Counted from the stretch's first letter, positions 34,973 to 43,180 are shown. The stretch is 64,000 bases of DNA from Chloracidobacterium sp. (GCA_016720705.1 JADKKB010000005.1:732501-796500), one strand, 5' to 3'. Notes: generated by a model not told the origin, from the letters alone. Numbers and translations are program-made.

Positions 34973-35644
34973 CTAGCGGAAGAATGCGCCGAAGACCAGC
35001 GAGCAGATGGCCAACGTCACTCCGAACGCGAGCGGGAGAAAATGGCGGGTGTCGATCATATCGCCCTTTCGGACGGCATAGTACGGCAGGGCGAAGGCCG
35101 GCAACGCGATCGATCCGACAATACCGCCGAGTACTGCACCGAAAAACGCCCCGATGATAAAGATGAATACTCCGCCCATCGCACCGGCGGCGATGCCCCA
35201 TAGTGCACCGATCAGCAGCAGTAGCATAAATCGTATATGGCCAGGACGCGAAGCGATCTTATCGACCGATCGGCCGACAACCTTCCCGAATAAATATCCC
35301 GCGACAGTTGTCGTGATCGTCGTCAGCGTTGTCAGCGTATATACGATCCATTCTGTATATCCCGAGGAGGCGAGTGCGAATGCGATGAACATCGACGCCG
35401 GAACGAGCAGGCCGATCATCAGTCCGAAGTACGCAAAAGCGTCCTCGGGCGTTAACGGCCGACGCATCGCCACAACCTCGGCCTCGACGGCCAATGTCGG
35501 ATAGAGTTTGTTTCGCCGGTCAGTCTCGGCGTTGGCGGCGATCAGGGCGGCGAGACGGCGCTCAGTTTGGGCGGTGTCGCCCGTATTGTCCAAAAGGGCC
35601 GTTTTCAGTTTGCTATCGAGTGGTGTTGTGGTCCCGTGCTCCAT
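34973..35644 (-). CDS. Multi-pass membrane protein of unknown function
   Basis: A 223-residue protein. A charged cytosolic N-terminal part (1-65) is rich in Glu/Arg/Ala. Five or six hydrophobic segments follow, with Gly/Ala-rich stretches (GALWGIAAGAMGGVFIFIIG, then a second glycine-rich helix), reminiscent of glycine-zipper membrane proteins. No named family is recognised. Its start has AGGTGA 5 nt upstream and lies 40 nt inside the 3' end of the preceding gene, so the two are translationally linked. It lies 50 nt upstream of the sensor-kinase start on the same strand. Confidence 0.7.
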   Translation of the reverse strand: MEHGTTTPLDSKLKTALLDNTGDTAQTERRLAALIAANAETDRRNKLYPTLAVEAEVVAMRRPLTPEDAFAYFGLMIGLLVPASMFIAFALASSGYTEWIVYTLTTLTTITTTVAGYLFGKVVGRSVDKIASRPGHIRFMLLLLIGALWGIAAGAMGGVFIFIIGAFFGAVLGGIVGSIALPAFALPYYAVRKGDMIDTRHFLPLAFGVTLAICSLVFGAFFR

Positions 35645-36294
35645 AATTCACCTGTTGGGTCAGATCTGAACCCGGTCGAATCATATTCCGCGGCGATGCC
35701 GTAGGAAAGCCTAAGTCTTTCGGCAAGTTCGCGATCGCCCACTTCGTCGGCAGTTTTCATTGAAAGCTGCAAAATTTGGCTAAGCGAGTCACCGTTAGTC
35801 GAGATATTTGAGATCAATTGCAAAAACTCGCGTCTCGACTGCTCGCGGTGCCGGTCAAGCCTGGCCGTATTTTTACGGTTGAGGCAGGCACTCGCAAGCG
35901 TAACATCATTGTGATCCGTCGCCTCAAAGATCTCGGCGATGCCATTGCCGGCGGTACGCGAATCTGAGCGAGCAAGTCCGGTGTAGCGCATAAATGTATC
36001 GCGAAACTCAAAAACCCTTGGCGAACCCTGCTCGGAATGAATGATGGCCTCAAACTTCGAGCGGATCAACGCTAACCTCTGTTCACCCGCATCGGGCAGT
36101 TCCAAAAGCAATTCTGAGGAATGAACGAGCAAACGGTATAGCATCCGAACTGCCGCGACGGGCCACAGAATAAAACGGAGAAAAACGCCGAATGCGACGA
36201 ACACAAATGAGCGGTCGGTAGGTCTTTGGAGGTACTCGACACCAAATGGTGCCCCGCAGGCGAGATAAATAACCAATGTTTCGGATAGGTTCAT
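35605..36294 (-). CDS. Membrane-anchored protein of unknown function
   Basis: A 229-residue protein with a short N-terminal hydrophobic helix and a second (about 30-52: FVFVAFGVFLRFILWPVAA), then a ~175-residue soluble, helix-rich and charged domain (LPDAGEQRLALIRSKFEAII; ASACLNRKNTARLDRHREQS). No family is recognised. A 40-nt overlap with the next gene (different frame) is larger than usual. The pair, followed by a sensor kinase, might be a membrane module, but nothing in the sequence proves it. No Shine-Dalgarno is evident before ATG 36294. Confidence 0.65.
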   Translation of the reverse strand: MNLSETLVIYLACGAPFGVEYLQRPTDRSFVFVAFGVFLRFILWPVAAVRMLYRLLVHSSELLLELPDAGEQRLALIRSKFEAIIHSEQGSPRVFEFRDTFMRYTGLARSDSRTAGNGIAEIFEATDHNDVTLASACLNRKNTARLDRHREQSRREFLQLISNISTNGDSLSQILQLSMKTADEVGDRELAERLRLSYGIAAEYDSTGFRSDPTGELWSTGPQHHSIAN

Positions 36295-36642
36295 TCACTT
36301 AAAAGTATGGCAAATTGCGTTCCACACACAGATGTGTTGACAAATGATGTTACAAAAGTATTAAATTTCAACTAAATCAATCATTTACGAAAGTTTTTGG
36401 AACAACCTTTTATTCGTCGGCGTATTCCAATCGTTGGCAAATCGCAAAAATCGATCGGAAATTTTCGCATTGTGCAAAAAATTCCGAGAAACCGAATGGT
36501 TTTTAGTCCATTAGGCAAAAACGATCGAAACCATCGTCAATAGTTGTGGCATCAAATTTGCCACTGAATTATTAGCGAAGCGAAATGCGAAACCATACAT
36601 TGGGTAAAACCGCACGATAACCTAACAAGGAGGAGACACGAA
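36295..36642. other. AT-rich intergenic region with a sigma-54-like promoter
   Basis: 348 nt of noticeably A/T-richer sequence between divergent genes. It holds the TGGCA/TTGC promoter described separately, which also forms a 6-bp inverted repeat GTGGCA/TGCCAC (36546-36564). No protein gene is seen; an antisense open frame over the small gene downstream is a shadow. The remaining A-runs around 36400-36530 could be regulator or IHF-like sites, unproven. Confidence 0.5.
36547..36562 (+). promoter_or_regulatory. Candidate sigma-54 (-24/-12) promoter
   Basis: TGGCA at 36547-36551 and TTGC at 36558-36561, with the invariant GG and GC separated by exactly 10 nt as RpoN promoters require. It lies 81 nt upstream of the small basic protein gene at 36643, leaving a leader of about 70 nt that ends in a strong AAGGAGGAGA. 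A match of this quality is uncommon by chance but has not been tested against the genome. Confidence 0.55.
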
Positions 36643-36858
36643 ATGAACGGCAAATCAAAGATAAAGATCGTAAAGAAGGCATCAGTTGCAGCGGCTGAAC
36701 CGAAGATAGCAGGAGCAAAGGCCGCACGAATCGCGGCACGCGAAATGGTGTCAAATGTGACGGATTGGGTTACGGAATTCAAATCGCGCAAGAGCGAAGA
36801 GACCAAGGCTGCCCTCGAACACTTGTTCGCGGCACAGGCCCAGTCGAACGAAATATAA
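36643..36858 (+). CDS. Small basic protein of unknown function
   Basis: A 71-residue soluble protein with a Lys-rich start (MNGKSKIKIVKK), an Ala/Lys-rich middle that looks like a histone-H1/HU tail, and an amphipathic helix to the end (DWVTEFKSRKSEETKAALEH, 20 residues). It has no Cys and no membrane helix. The very strong ribosome-binding site (AAGGAGGAGA, 7 nt from ATG), own terminator and sigma-54-like promoter mark it as a highly translated monocistronic gene. A nucleoid- or RNA-binding role is a guess from composition. Confidence 0.75.
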   Translation: MNGKSKIKIVKKASVAAAEPKIAGAKAARIAAREMVSNVTDWVTEFKSRKSEETKAALEHLFAAQAQSNEI

Positions 36859-36926
36859 ACAGACCAATGACGCGAAAGCGCCGCCTTCACTGCTATCAAT
36901 AGCGACAATTTACATAGGTTTTACTT

Positions 36927-36955
36927 ACAGTCGACGAGGTCGGCTGTTTTCTTTT
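36927..36955 (+). terminator. Rho-independent terminator after the small basic protein
   Basis: The arms ACAGTCGAC and GTCGGCTGT form a 9-bp stem with one wobble and a 3-nt loop (GAG), followed by TTTTCTTTT. It lies 69 nt after the stop codon. Confidence 0.85.
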
Positions 36956-37059
36956 GCGCGTTTGCCGACCGGTTCCGATGCTATTCGATTTGCGGCGGTG
37001 TGAGAGTCGCTGTTATTCTACGGAGACAGATCAAATAGTAGCAGATTAAAAATATATAT

Positions 37060-37821
37060 ATGCAGGGAAAAGTTGCGGTAGTGACCGGAGCAAGCAGCGG
37101 TATCGGAAAGGCAACGGCTAGTCTGTTGGCAAAGAACGGAGCGACGGTCGTGGCCGTCGGCCGAAATGAAAAGGAACTGCTGGCCCTGAGCGAAGGGCTC
37201 AAGGCAAAAAAGGGCAGTGTCAAGATACACCTCGCGGACGTGAATGAGTTTTCGCAGATTGAACGAATGGTGTCGGAGACGGTGCAGAATTTCGGTCAGA
37301 TCGACATACTCGTAAATTCGGCCGGTGTGATCAAAACCGGAAGTATCGAAAATACAACGATGGACGATTGGGACAAAATGATGAATCTCAACGTCCGCTC
37401 CGTGTTTAATCTTATTCAGAAATGCCTGCCGCATCTCGAGGCGACAAAGGGAAATATTGTCAACGTATCGAGTGTCGCCGGTACGCGCTCCTTTCCGGGT
37501 ATTTTGGCTTACTGCGTATCAAAGGCGGCGATCGACCAATTGACACGCTGCACCGCCCTCGAACTGGCTCCAAAGGGCGTTCGGGTCAATGCGGTAAATC
37601 CGGGCGTCGTAATTACCAACCTCCACCTGCGGGGCGGGATGGATGAGGAAAGCTATAAGGCATTTCTGGCTCACGCTAAGGAAACGCATCCGATCGGCCG
37701 CCCCGGCAAGCCCGAGGAAGTTGCTGAGTTGATCGCATTTCTGGCTTCGGACAAGGCCGGTTGGATCACCGGTGCGACGTATGAGATCGACGGCGGCCGC
37801 GGACAAACCTGTGCCCGTTGA
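37060..37821 (+). CDS. SDR family NAD(P)-dependent oxidoreductase
   Basis: A 253-residue Rossmann-fold oxidoreductase. The cofactor motif TGASSGIG (9-16) and VGRN after the second strand suggest NADP preference. The catalytic region has NVSSVAGTRSFPGILAYCVSK, read as Ser ... Tyr-x-x-x-Lys (YCVSK), and NPGVV and a C-terminal WITGATYEIDGG close the classical SDR pattern. FabG- or glucose-dehydrogenase-like proteins look similar; the substrate is unknown. No clear Shine-Dalgarno precedes ATG 37060. The MBL-fold gene starts 29 nt downstream. Confidence 0.88.
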   Translation: MQGKVAVVTGASSGIGKATASLLAKNGATVVAVGRNEKELLALSEGLKAKKGSVKIHLADVNEFSQIERMVSETVQNFGQIDILVNSAGVIKTGSIENTTMDDWDKMMNLNVRSVFNLIQKCLPHLEATKGNIVNVSSVAGTRSFPGILAYCVSKAAIDQLTRCTALELAPKGVRVNAVNPGVVITNLHLRGGMDEESYKAFLAHAKETHPIGRPGKPEEVAELIAFLASDKAGWITGATYEIDGGRGQTCAR

Positions 37822-37850
37822 CGACTAATATTCAATTTCGGATTTGATCA

Positions 37851-38627
37851 ATGAAGATCCAATCGTTGCCAAGCACATTTGAAGCGGACGGTACTGCCGC
37901 CAAGCGGCAGCATTCATCGTGTCTCGTGATCGACGACCGGGTGGCCATCGATGCCGGATGCCTCGCGTATGCCTGCAGCGATCTTCAGCGTTCGCAAATT
38001 CGCGATGTAGTCATTTCCCACGTTCACTTAGATCATATCGCCGGTTTGCCGCCATTCATTGACGATCTGTACTCAACATTGACGGAACCCGTCCGCATAC
38101 ACGCATCGAGTGAGATGATCGCCGCCCTCGAGGAACACGTCTTCAATTGGACGATATACCCGCGGTTCTCCGAATTGACCAATAAATACGGACCGGTGAT
38201 GGCGTACGTGCCGTTTGAGAATGGAGTCGGGTTTGACACTGCACACCTGTCGATAATGCCGATCGCGGTAAATCACATACCGGAAAGTATGGGATTTATC
38301 GTTTCCGACGGAACTGTTTCGATCGGCATCACGGGCGATACGGCGCAGACTGATGATGTTTGGGCAAAGCTCTCAGTCGAGGACTCACTAGCCGCAGTAT
38401 TTGTCGAGTGTGCGTTTCCGGATGAGTTAGTTGATCTGGCAGGCGTTTCGCATCATTTGACGCCGTCGGGCCTCGCACGGGAACTTACGAAATTCAAGCG
38501 TCGCGGCGTGCCGATCTATGTGGTCAATATCAAACCGATGTTTCACGAACAGGTGGTCAGCGAACTGAATGCCCTCGGTATCGACGATGTGATCGTTGCT
38601 GAGCCTCGACGCATTTATCAATTCTGA
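37851..38627 (+). CDS. MBL-fold hydrolase related to class II cyclic-nucleotide phosphodiesterases
   Basis: A 258-residue metallo-beta-lactamase-fold protein. The signature is SHVHLDHIAGLPPFIDDL (HxHxDH), followed by later ligands at AVNHIPES, ITGDTAQTDD and, at the end, a His or Asp near HEQVVSEL. The overall layout (N-terminal QHSSCLVIDDRVAIDAG, long loop after the motif) is that of class II 3',5'-cAMP phosphodiesterases, so cyclic-nucleotide hydrolysis is plausible but unproven. Its 3' end overlaps the convergent small gene by 10 nt. Confidence 0.82.
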   Translation: MKIQSLPSTFEADGTAAKRQHSSCLVIDDRVAIDAGCLAYACSDLQRSQIRDVVISHVHLDHIAGLPPFIDDLYSTLTEPVRIHASSEMIAALEEHVFNWTIYPRFSELTNKYGPVMAYVPFENGVGFDTAHLSIMPIAVNHIPESMGFIVSDGTVSIGITGDTAQTDDVWAKLSVEDSLAAVFVECAFPDELVDLAGVSHHLTPSGLARELTKFKRRGVPIYVVNIKPMFHEQVVSELNALGIDDVIVAEPRRIYQF

Positions 38628-38863
38628 GGCTCGTTCGCCTTATCCCGCAAAAAGTTGATCGCTTCGAATGCTCCCTCGCGATGTTCGCCAAGGAAATTTT
38701 CGAGAATAACGCGGCCATTCGGCATAACGCTCTCGATACGGAAAGTGCGTTCCTCACGTAATTTCCCCGGCATTATCTCGGCACGAAATGTGACGAGCAT
38801 TCCCTGGCGGGCCCACACGTTCGTGGACTTATTTTGCTGCTTGCGTCTATTAAAAAAGCTCAT
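38618..38863 (-). CDS. Small conserved-looking protein, unknown function
   Basis: An 81-residue protein starting MSFFNRRKQQNK, with a beta-rich body (TFRAEIMPGKLREERTFRIE, 20 residues; NGRVILENFLGEHREGAFE) resembling a small SH3-like barrel. No family is recognised. It has no signal peptide or Cys. Its 3' end overlaps the MBL gene by 10 nt (convergent), and it follows a Lys-rich small gene by 8 nt on the same strand, so the two may be an operon. Confidence 0.65.
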   Translation of the reverse strand: MSFFNRRKQQNKSTNVWARQGMLVTFRAEIMPGKLREERTFRIESVMPNGRVILENFLGEHREGAFEAINFLRDKANEPQN

Positions 38864-38871
38864 TGTGATCG

Positions 38872-39039
38872 TTAATCTTCCGTTTCAACGGGGCGCTTGT
38901 ATTTAACTTTTCGTTCGGCGGGATGGATCTTGATCTCCGGTTTTTCTTTTCCGAGTTTCTGTGACGGTGGGGCAACCGGCTTTCTGATCGAGTCAAAGAC
39001 CGCGGTTTCGCTTTTTTTCTTTTTTTCCCGTTTTGCCAT
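38872..39039 (-). CDS. Lys-rich 55-residue protein
   Basis: A short, highly basic protein (MAKREKKKKSETAVFDSIRK, 20 residues, then a Pro/Lys-rich end KVKYKRPVETED). I start at ATG 39039 because a TATAAT hexamer ends exactly 6 nt upstream (39046-39051), as expected for leaderless expression. A longer frame to 39162 lacks support. Composition suggests nucleic-acid or ribosome association, an inference only. It is followed 8 nt later by another small gene. Confidence 0.6.
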   Translation of the reverse strand: MAKREKKKKSETAVFDSIRKPVAPPSQKLGKEKPEIKIHPAERKVKYKRPVETED

Positions 39040-39182
39040 TACGTGATTATAGCAAAATGCATCGGGCCCGAATTCCCACACCTGCAGAAATAGCGTTATT
39101 GCTTCGGAATTGACAATATTTAACAAAGAATTCACTATTAGAGGACGTAAATTGTCGGTCAAACGGTCCTATCGGTGCGGTT

Positions 39183-40130
39183 TTGAAAGGGAATAAGCCT
39201 ATCTCGAAAATTCGACAAAGTGGTGCGGTTGAAATGTCGCCGACGCGTCGCCCGATGTGGCTGCCGGCTTCGAACTACTATGCTTTGACGATGGCCGTGG
39301 TGATCGCATTCTTCTTTCTGGTATGGGGAATTCTGCACGACGGCGGCGATGAAACGCCCTGGATATCGGCCGGGATCGGAGCAAGTGCGGTGCTGTTCGG
39401 TGCGGTCATTCTCAGAGAATGGGTGATGAGGCGAGCCCGAAACCGTTACGTCACTGCTCAGCGAAATTTTGACCGAGAACTCAGAGAAGTTTATTCGCGA
39501 CTCGGCAACGATCGAGATTCAGAAAAACTAACGCTTGGCCAGAACGAAGCGATCCTTTCCGATATTGCCAAAAAATCGAGTGCTGCCAGAACGCTTGGTA
39601 AATTTTCGGCCACGCATCGCGAAGTATTTGAGTTGTGCGGCGACTATCTGGCCCGAAACAAACGCGAACTCTCGTTGATCGGTACGGGTTCGCCTCGGCT
39701 TGTACCGCTGCGTAAAAGCCGCGACAGAGTTCGCGAATTTCATCGTTATCACGTCCTGCAATGGGCGGAGATAGAGGCGAGGGAATTGACGCAGGACGCG
39801 AAAAGCCGTGCCAAGTTTTCGGAAAAGGTTGAATCCGCTCAGGCGGCGATGAACGTGATCGACTCGGCGATGAGCTTTTACCCGGCGGAACCTGCGTTGA
39901 TCGAGTCGCGCGAAGTCATCGTTGAACTGGTCGCTTCGATCAAAGTGGCCCACTGGGTCGAACGCGCTGAGCGTGCGGCTTTCAAAGGCGATTATAAAGA
40001 AGCCCGCAGTCATTACCGCGACGCTTTGTTCTATCTGGGCCGCGATAATATCAGTAACGAAGACCGCGACATCGCGGCAGATCATATAAATACGGCGATC
40101 GAACGACTCCGACAGCTTGAGCAAGATTGA
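39183..40130 (+). CDS. Membrane protein with helical repeat-rich cytosolic domain, unknown function
   Basis: A 315-residue protein. Two hydrophobic helices near the N-terminus (about 28-75) form a hairpin. The rest is a charged all-helical domain, with a C-terminal part (about 265-310) of TPR-like helices (AERAAFKGDYKEARSHYRDA, 20 residues). No family is recognised. A TTG at 39183 is the furthest start, and ATG 39234 (Met18) is equally possible; neither has a strong ribosome-binding site. It is divergent from the Lys-rich gene and precedes a zinc-ribbon protein. Confidence 0.65.
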   Translation: MKGNKPISKIRQSGAVEMSPTRRPMWLPASNYYALTMAVVIAFFFLVWGILHDGGDETPWISAGIGASAVLFGAVILREWVMRRARNRYVTAQRNFDRELREVYSRLGNDRDSEKLTLGQNEAILSDIAKKSSAARTLGKFSATHREVFELCGDYLARNKRELSLIGTGSPRLVPLRKSRDRVREFHRYHVLQWAEIEARELTQDAKSRAKFSEKVESAQAAMNVIDSAMSFYPAEPALIESREVIVELVASIKVAHWVERAERAAFKGDYKEARSHYRDALFYLGRDNISNEDRDIAADHINTAIERLRQLEQD

Positions 40131-40200
40131 AGTCACGCTCGAAAGACCGTAAGATGGTCTCCTGAGTAGTTGACGATAAATACTACAATCCGATTAAAAG

Positions 40201-40410
40201 ATGATTTCCCAACGATGCCCCAAATGTCATAGCGATCGGATCAGGCGCGGATACCGTCCCACGCCGTTCCTGTCAAAATGCATCTTTCGTTACAACCTTT
40301 TGTGCGACGGCTGTAACTGGGAGTTTTTCGGCTTTGCCGTGCCCGGTACGGTCAGCGCACGCCCGACGAGAAAGAAGCCAACAAAACGCACAACCCCACA
40401 GCGTGACTAA
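40201..40410 (+). CDS. Small zinc-ribbon protein
   Basis: A 69-residue protein with two CxxC pairs, CPKC (Cys6, Cys9) and CDGC (Cys35, Cys38), spaced as in a zinc ribbon, and a free Cys at residue 27. A basic tail follows (RKKPTKRT). It could be a transcription- or RNA-related zinc ribbon; no partner is identified. A TACAAT hexamer lies 11 nt upstream of the ATG. The SLBB-protein gene follows 30 nt later on the same strand. Confidence 0.7.
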   Translation: MISQRCPKCHSDRIRRGYRPTPFLSKCIFRYNLLCDGCNWEFFGFAVPGTVSARPTRKKPTKRTTPQRD

Positions 40411-40440
40411 AGTCTAGTACCATTTAACACTGAGTCGCGA

Positions 40441-41418
40441 ATGAGATCCCGAGTCAATCTGAAGCATTTGAGCCGGATAATCGCCGTTGTCGGCTTGGGG
40501 CTGACCTTTGCATCAATGGCCACCGTCTCGCGGGCACAATTGTCGCCGACGCCGACGCCGACGCCTGAACTGGTCCATTACGGCGATCTGATCGACCTCG
40601 ACGTCGAAGGCGGTTTCGAATTTGACTGGCGGGGGCGACTAAATCCCGAAGGATTTCTTGACGGACTAAATACATACGGTGATCCGGTTTACGGACTCTG
40701 CCGGAGCGAGTCGGACATAGCGGCCGACGTGGTAAAAGTATATAAGCGTTTGCTGCGTGATCCGGTGGTGATCGTACGCGTGATCGATCGGTCGAATCGA
40801 GCGGTCGCCACTATCGATGGAGCGATTAAATTGCCGCAGCGATTTCAGATGCGGCGCCCCGCAAGGCTTTTAGAGCTGATCGTGCTGGCCGGTGGAATTA
40901 CTGACGACGCCGGTGGTGAGATACGTTTATTTCGCCCGCCAAATCTAAGCTGTGTCGGGTCGAAGGCACCTACGGGCAACGCGGGTGTGGTCGAGGTCAT
41001 CACAATTGCAGATCTTTTAAGTGGAAAATCGGCAGCCAATCCGATCGTTAACAGTGGTGATCTGATCACGGTGCTTGGCACGACTCCGATCTACGTGATC
41101 GGCGGTGTCAATAATCCGCGAAACATCGGTGCCCGGACAATAATGACCGTGACGAGGGCGATCGCCGCCGCCGGCGGACTGGCGAAAGAAGCTGACACGC
41201 AAAACATCGTCATATTTCGGCGCGACGGTGGCGAAACGCGTTCGATCGACGTCGATATCGACAAGATCGCGGCGGGAACATCGCCTGATATCGAATTGCG
41301 GCCACTCGATATTGTGGAAGTCGGCCAAAAAGGGAGCGGAAAGCGCAGTTATCCGCCCGTTCTGACAGGAACACAGACGAAGGCTCTGCTGACCCTGCCG
41401 CTCAGGATCGTCGAATAG
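40441..41418 (+). CDS. Polysaccharide export protein with SLBB domains
   Basis: A 325-residue exported protein. A signal peptide (about 10-32, ending SRAQ) is followed by a TPTPTPT linker. A Wza/Poly_export-like N-domain (HYGDLIDLDVEGGFEFDWRG, 20 residues) has its pattern GDxIxIxVxG and GxLNPEGF. Two SLBB-type ferredoxin-like units follow: the first around VATIDGAIKLPQRFQMR and the second around VYVIGGVNNPRNI-like IYVIGGVNNPRN, each followed by LxELIxxAGG-type helices. Proteins of this type form outer-membrane export channels for capsule or exopolysaccharide. No glycosyltransferases are nearby, so it is an orphan copy. Confidence 0.85.
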   Translation: MRSRVNLKHLSRIIAVVGLGLTFASMATVSRAQLSPTPTPTPELVHYGDLIDLDVEGGFEFDWRGRLNPEGFLDGLNTYGDPVYGLCRSESDIAADVVKVYKRLLRDPVVIVRVIDRSNRAVATIDGAIKLPQRFQMRRPARLLELIVLAGGITDDAGGEIRLFRPPNLSCVGSKAPTGNAGVVEVITIADLLSGKSAANPIVNSGDLITVLGTTPIYVIGGVNNPRNIGARTIMTVTRAIAAAGGLAKEADTQNIVIFRRDGGETRSIDVDIDKIAAGTSPDIELRPLDIVEVGQKGSGKRSYPPVLTGTQTKALLTLPLRIVE

Positions 41419-41493
41419 CCAAAAGCTTGTAAATTCAACTATACTTACGATTTTGGTTGTCAACGGAGTGTGACAATCATATACTTAAGCGTT

Positions 41494-41694
41494 ATGGCAA
41501 AAAAAGAACAAAAAATCAGCCGGCGAAAGTTGGCTCTTCTTTGGGCAGTATTGGTCGGCATTGTGGTCGGCGTGCTCATCTATTTTGAGCAGATCTCAGT
41601 GCTCTATGTACTCGCGACGTTTTCACTTACTGCTCTATTGCTTGTTGTGGCCTTTGCGGATCTCGAAAACATAGGTTTCGATCAGGGCGAATAG
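41494..41694 (+). CDS. Small two-helix membrane protein
   Basis: A 66-residue protein with a Lys-rich cytosolic start (MAKKEQKISRRK) and two hydrophobic helices (about 14-30 and 37-55: LLWAVLVGIVVGVLIYF and YVLATFSLTALLLVVAF), ending in an acidic tail. No family is recognised. ATG 41494 is preferred; an upstream in-frame GTG (41470) would add eight residues. It lies between the SLBB-protein and protease genes on the same strand. Confidence 0.65.
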   Translation: MAKKEQKISRRKLALLWAVLVGIVVGVLIYFEQISVLYVLATFSLTALLLVVAFADLENIGFDQGE

Positions 41695-41716
41695 TTTTCG
41701 GGCCACGATCTTAAGG

Positions 41717-42985
41717 ATGGCTATCTTTCGCAAATATCTTGTAATCGGCTTTGCCGTACTCGTAGTCGCCCAGACTGCGTTCGGCGAACCGTTGGGAACG
41801 ATACCGCAAAAGAAATTACGTTGGAACACGGAAACGATCCGGATCGCGATCTCGCGGTCACTCGTCTCGGCTGCCAATATCAACGGTGCCGACGCCCTTG
41901 ACGCCGTGGAACGCGGTATTCGGGTGTGGGAAAGCCGTTCGGGCATCAAGTTTGACATCGTGCTGACCGACGGAGAGAGCTCAAGTGGGCCGGGTTTTGC
42001 GGGTGATGGTGTGAATCTGATCACTGTTGCTCCGAATGCCGAAAATATGCTTATTTTCGGCCGGAATGACCTTGATGCTGCTGCGAAAACACGCATATTT
42101 TACAACCGAAAAGGTTCTATCACCGAAGCCGACATCGTACTCAATCCGACACAACAGTTCTCGACCGATGGAACGTACGGGGCATTTGACCTCGAATCGA
42201 CCGTCACACACGAGGTCGGCCATCTGCTCGGCCTGCGCCATTCTAACGTCGTTGGGTCGATAATGTACCCCACGACGGCAAGGAACGGTTCGCTCGGCAT
42301 CCCCGGCATTTTGGTTAGAGAGATCGCTGAGGTTGACGCGGCGAATCTGCGTGAACTGTATTCGCAAGCGGACAGCAGCACCTGCTGCGGTACGGTCAGC
42401 GGCAGGCTGTCGGCGACGCCGAAGGGCGTGCCAGGGACTGAAATATGGGCGGAGGCCGGGGACGGGCGGGTCGTTGCTGAAACGACAGCCGTGCCGGACG
42501 GCACGTTCAAACTGGGCGGGATCGACGCGGAAACTGTCTCGATATTTGCACGGCCGTCAGGGCGAACGACCGAGTACTCGATCAACTCGATCGGCGAGAT
42601 CAAATTCGGTACGGTCGAAGCATCCATCTCCAAACGGACCAAGCGCCAGAATCGCGGATTTTCGATCGTTGCACTCGGGCTGAACGGATTGCTCAGCGAT
42701 TCTGCCCTGAGAATGACGCCGGGGCAAACGTACAATGTGATTATGGGTGGATATAAGCTCAAGGCAGACGGCCTGAATGTTTTTGCCACTTCGCCGTACT
42801 TTTCCATAGACCGCTCGACCATTCGCGATCTGGAATATGGCGATGGGATCACGGCGATCAGCTTTGATATCACCGTCAATGAGGCCGCTCCGATGGGAAA
42901 CTATTCGATCTTTGCTGCTGACCGAACAGGAGCGATCGATGCTCTTGTAGGCGCAATGACGGTCACTGCCGGGAATGGGCGATAG
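41717..42985 (+). CDS. Secreted matrixin-type zinc metalloprotease
   Basis: A 422-residue protein with a signal peptide (about 5-23, ending AFGEP) and a metzincin catalytic domain (about 30-215). The zinc motif is HEVGHLLGLRH (His165, Glu166, His169, His175) followed by the Met-turn SIMYP a few residues later, as in matrixins (family M10). The C-terminal half is beta-rich: a Cys-containing module starts at CCGTVSGRLSATPKG, and Ig-like segments follow. It probably degrades extracellular or surface proteins. AAGG lies before the ATG. The organisation suggests it is exported without a cell-wall anchor. Confidence 0.87.
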   Translation: MAIFRKYLVIGFAVLVVAQTAFGEPLGTIPQKKLRWNTETIRIAISRSLVSAANINGADALDAVERGIRVWESRSGIKFDIVLTDGESSSGPGFAGDGVNLITVAPNAENMLIFGRNDLDAAAKTRIFYNRKGSITEADIVLNPTQQFSTDGTYGAFDLESTVTHEVGHLLGLRHSNVVGSIMYPTTARNGSLGIPGILVREIAEVDAANLRELYSQADSSTCCGTVSGRLSATPKGVPGTEIWAEAGDGRVVAETTAVPDGTFKLGGIDAETVSIFARPSGRTTEYSINSIGEIKFGTVEASISKRTKRQNRGFSIVALGLNGLLSDSALRMTPGQTYNVIMGGYKLKADGLNVFATSPYFSIDRSTIRDLEYGDGITAISFDITVNEAAPMGNYSIFAADRTGAIDALVGAMTVTAGNGR

Positions 42986-43067
42986 AGCAGAGTTATTCGG
43001 TACATTTTTTACGAGGCGTCAGGTACAGATTGTTTGCTTTTTGATATTGATTGTGCATAATCAGGGT
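42986..43067 (+). promoter_or_regulatory. Intergenic segment with promoter of a putative small RNA
   Basis: TTGCTT (43034-43039) and CATAAT (43056-43061), spacer 16 bp, lie immediately upstream of a hairpin-rich, non-coding segment. Each hexamer has four to five matches to consensus. The expected transcript start is near 43068. Confidence 0.45.
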
Positions 43068-43157
43068 TGTTCACCCCCCAAAAGGTGAACATGTTACACG
43101 CTGTGAGGACGTGTAGCGCGAGGGCGACGGTGTGGGAGACGTCGCCCTCTTCTATTT
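43068..43157 (+). ncRNA. Putative small RNA with three hairpins and terminator
   Basis: About 90 nt with three successive perfect hairpins and no open frame. H1: GTTCACC (43069-43075) with GGTGAAC (43084-43090), loop CCCCAAAA. H2: TACACG (43095-43100) with CGTGTA (43110-43115), loop CTGTGAGGA. H3: GAGGGCGACG (43120-43129) with CGTCGCCCTC (43140-43149), loop GTGTGGGAGA, followed by a T-rich tail, a rho-independent terminator. The loops of H2 and H3 expose GGA, which recalls CsrA-binding RNAs, and H1 exposes C-runs; both ideas are speculative. It has its own promoter and is not continuous with the permease leader. I recognise no known family. Confidence 0.6.
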
Positions 43158-43180
43158 CGACCGATCAGGCGTTTCACCGC

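Noticed and set aside
36552..36908. Antisense frame over the small basic protein gene
   Set aside because: The sense gene has a strong ribosome-binding site and terminator; the antisense frame has neither.
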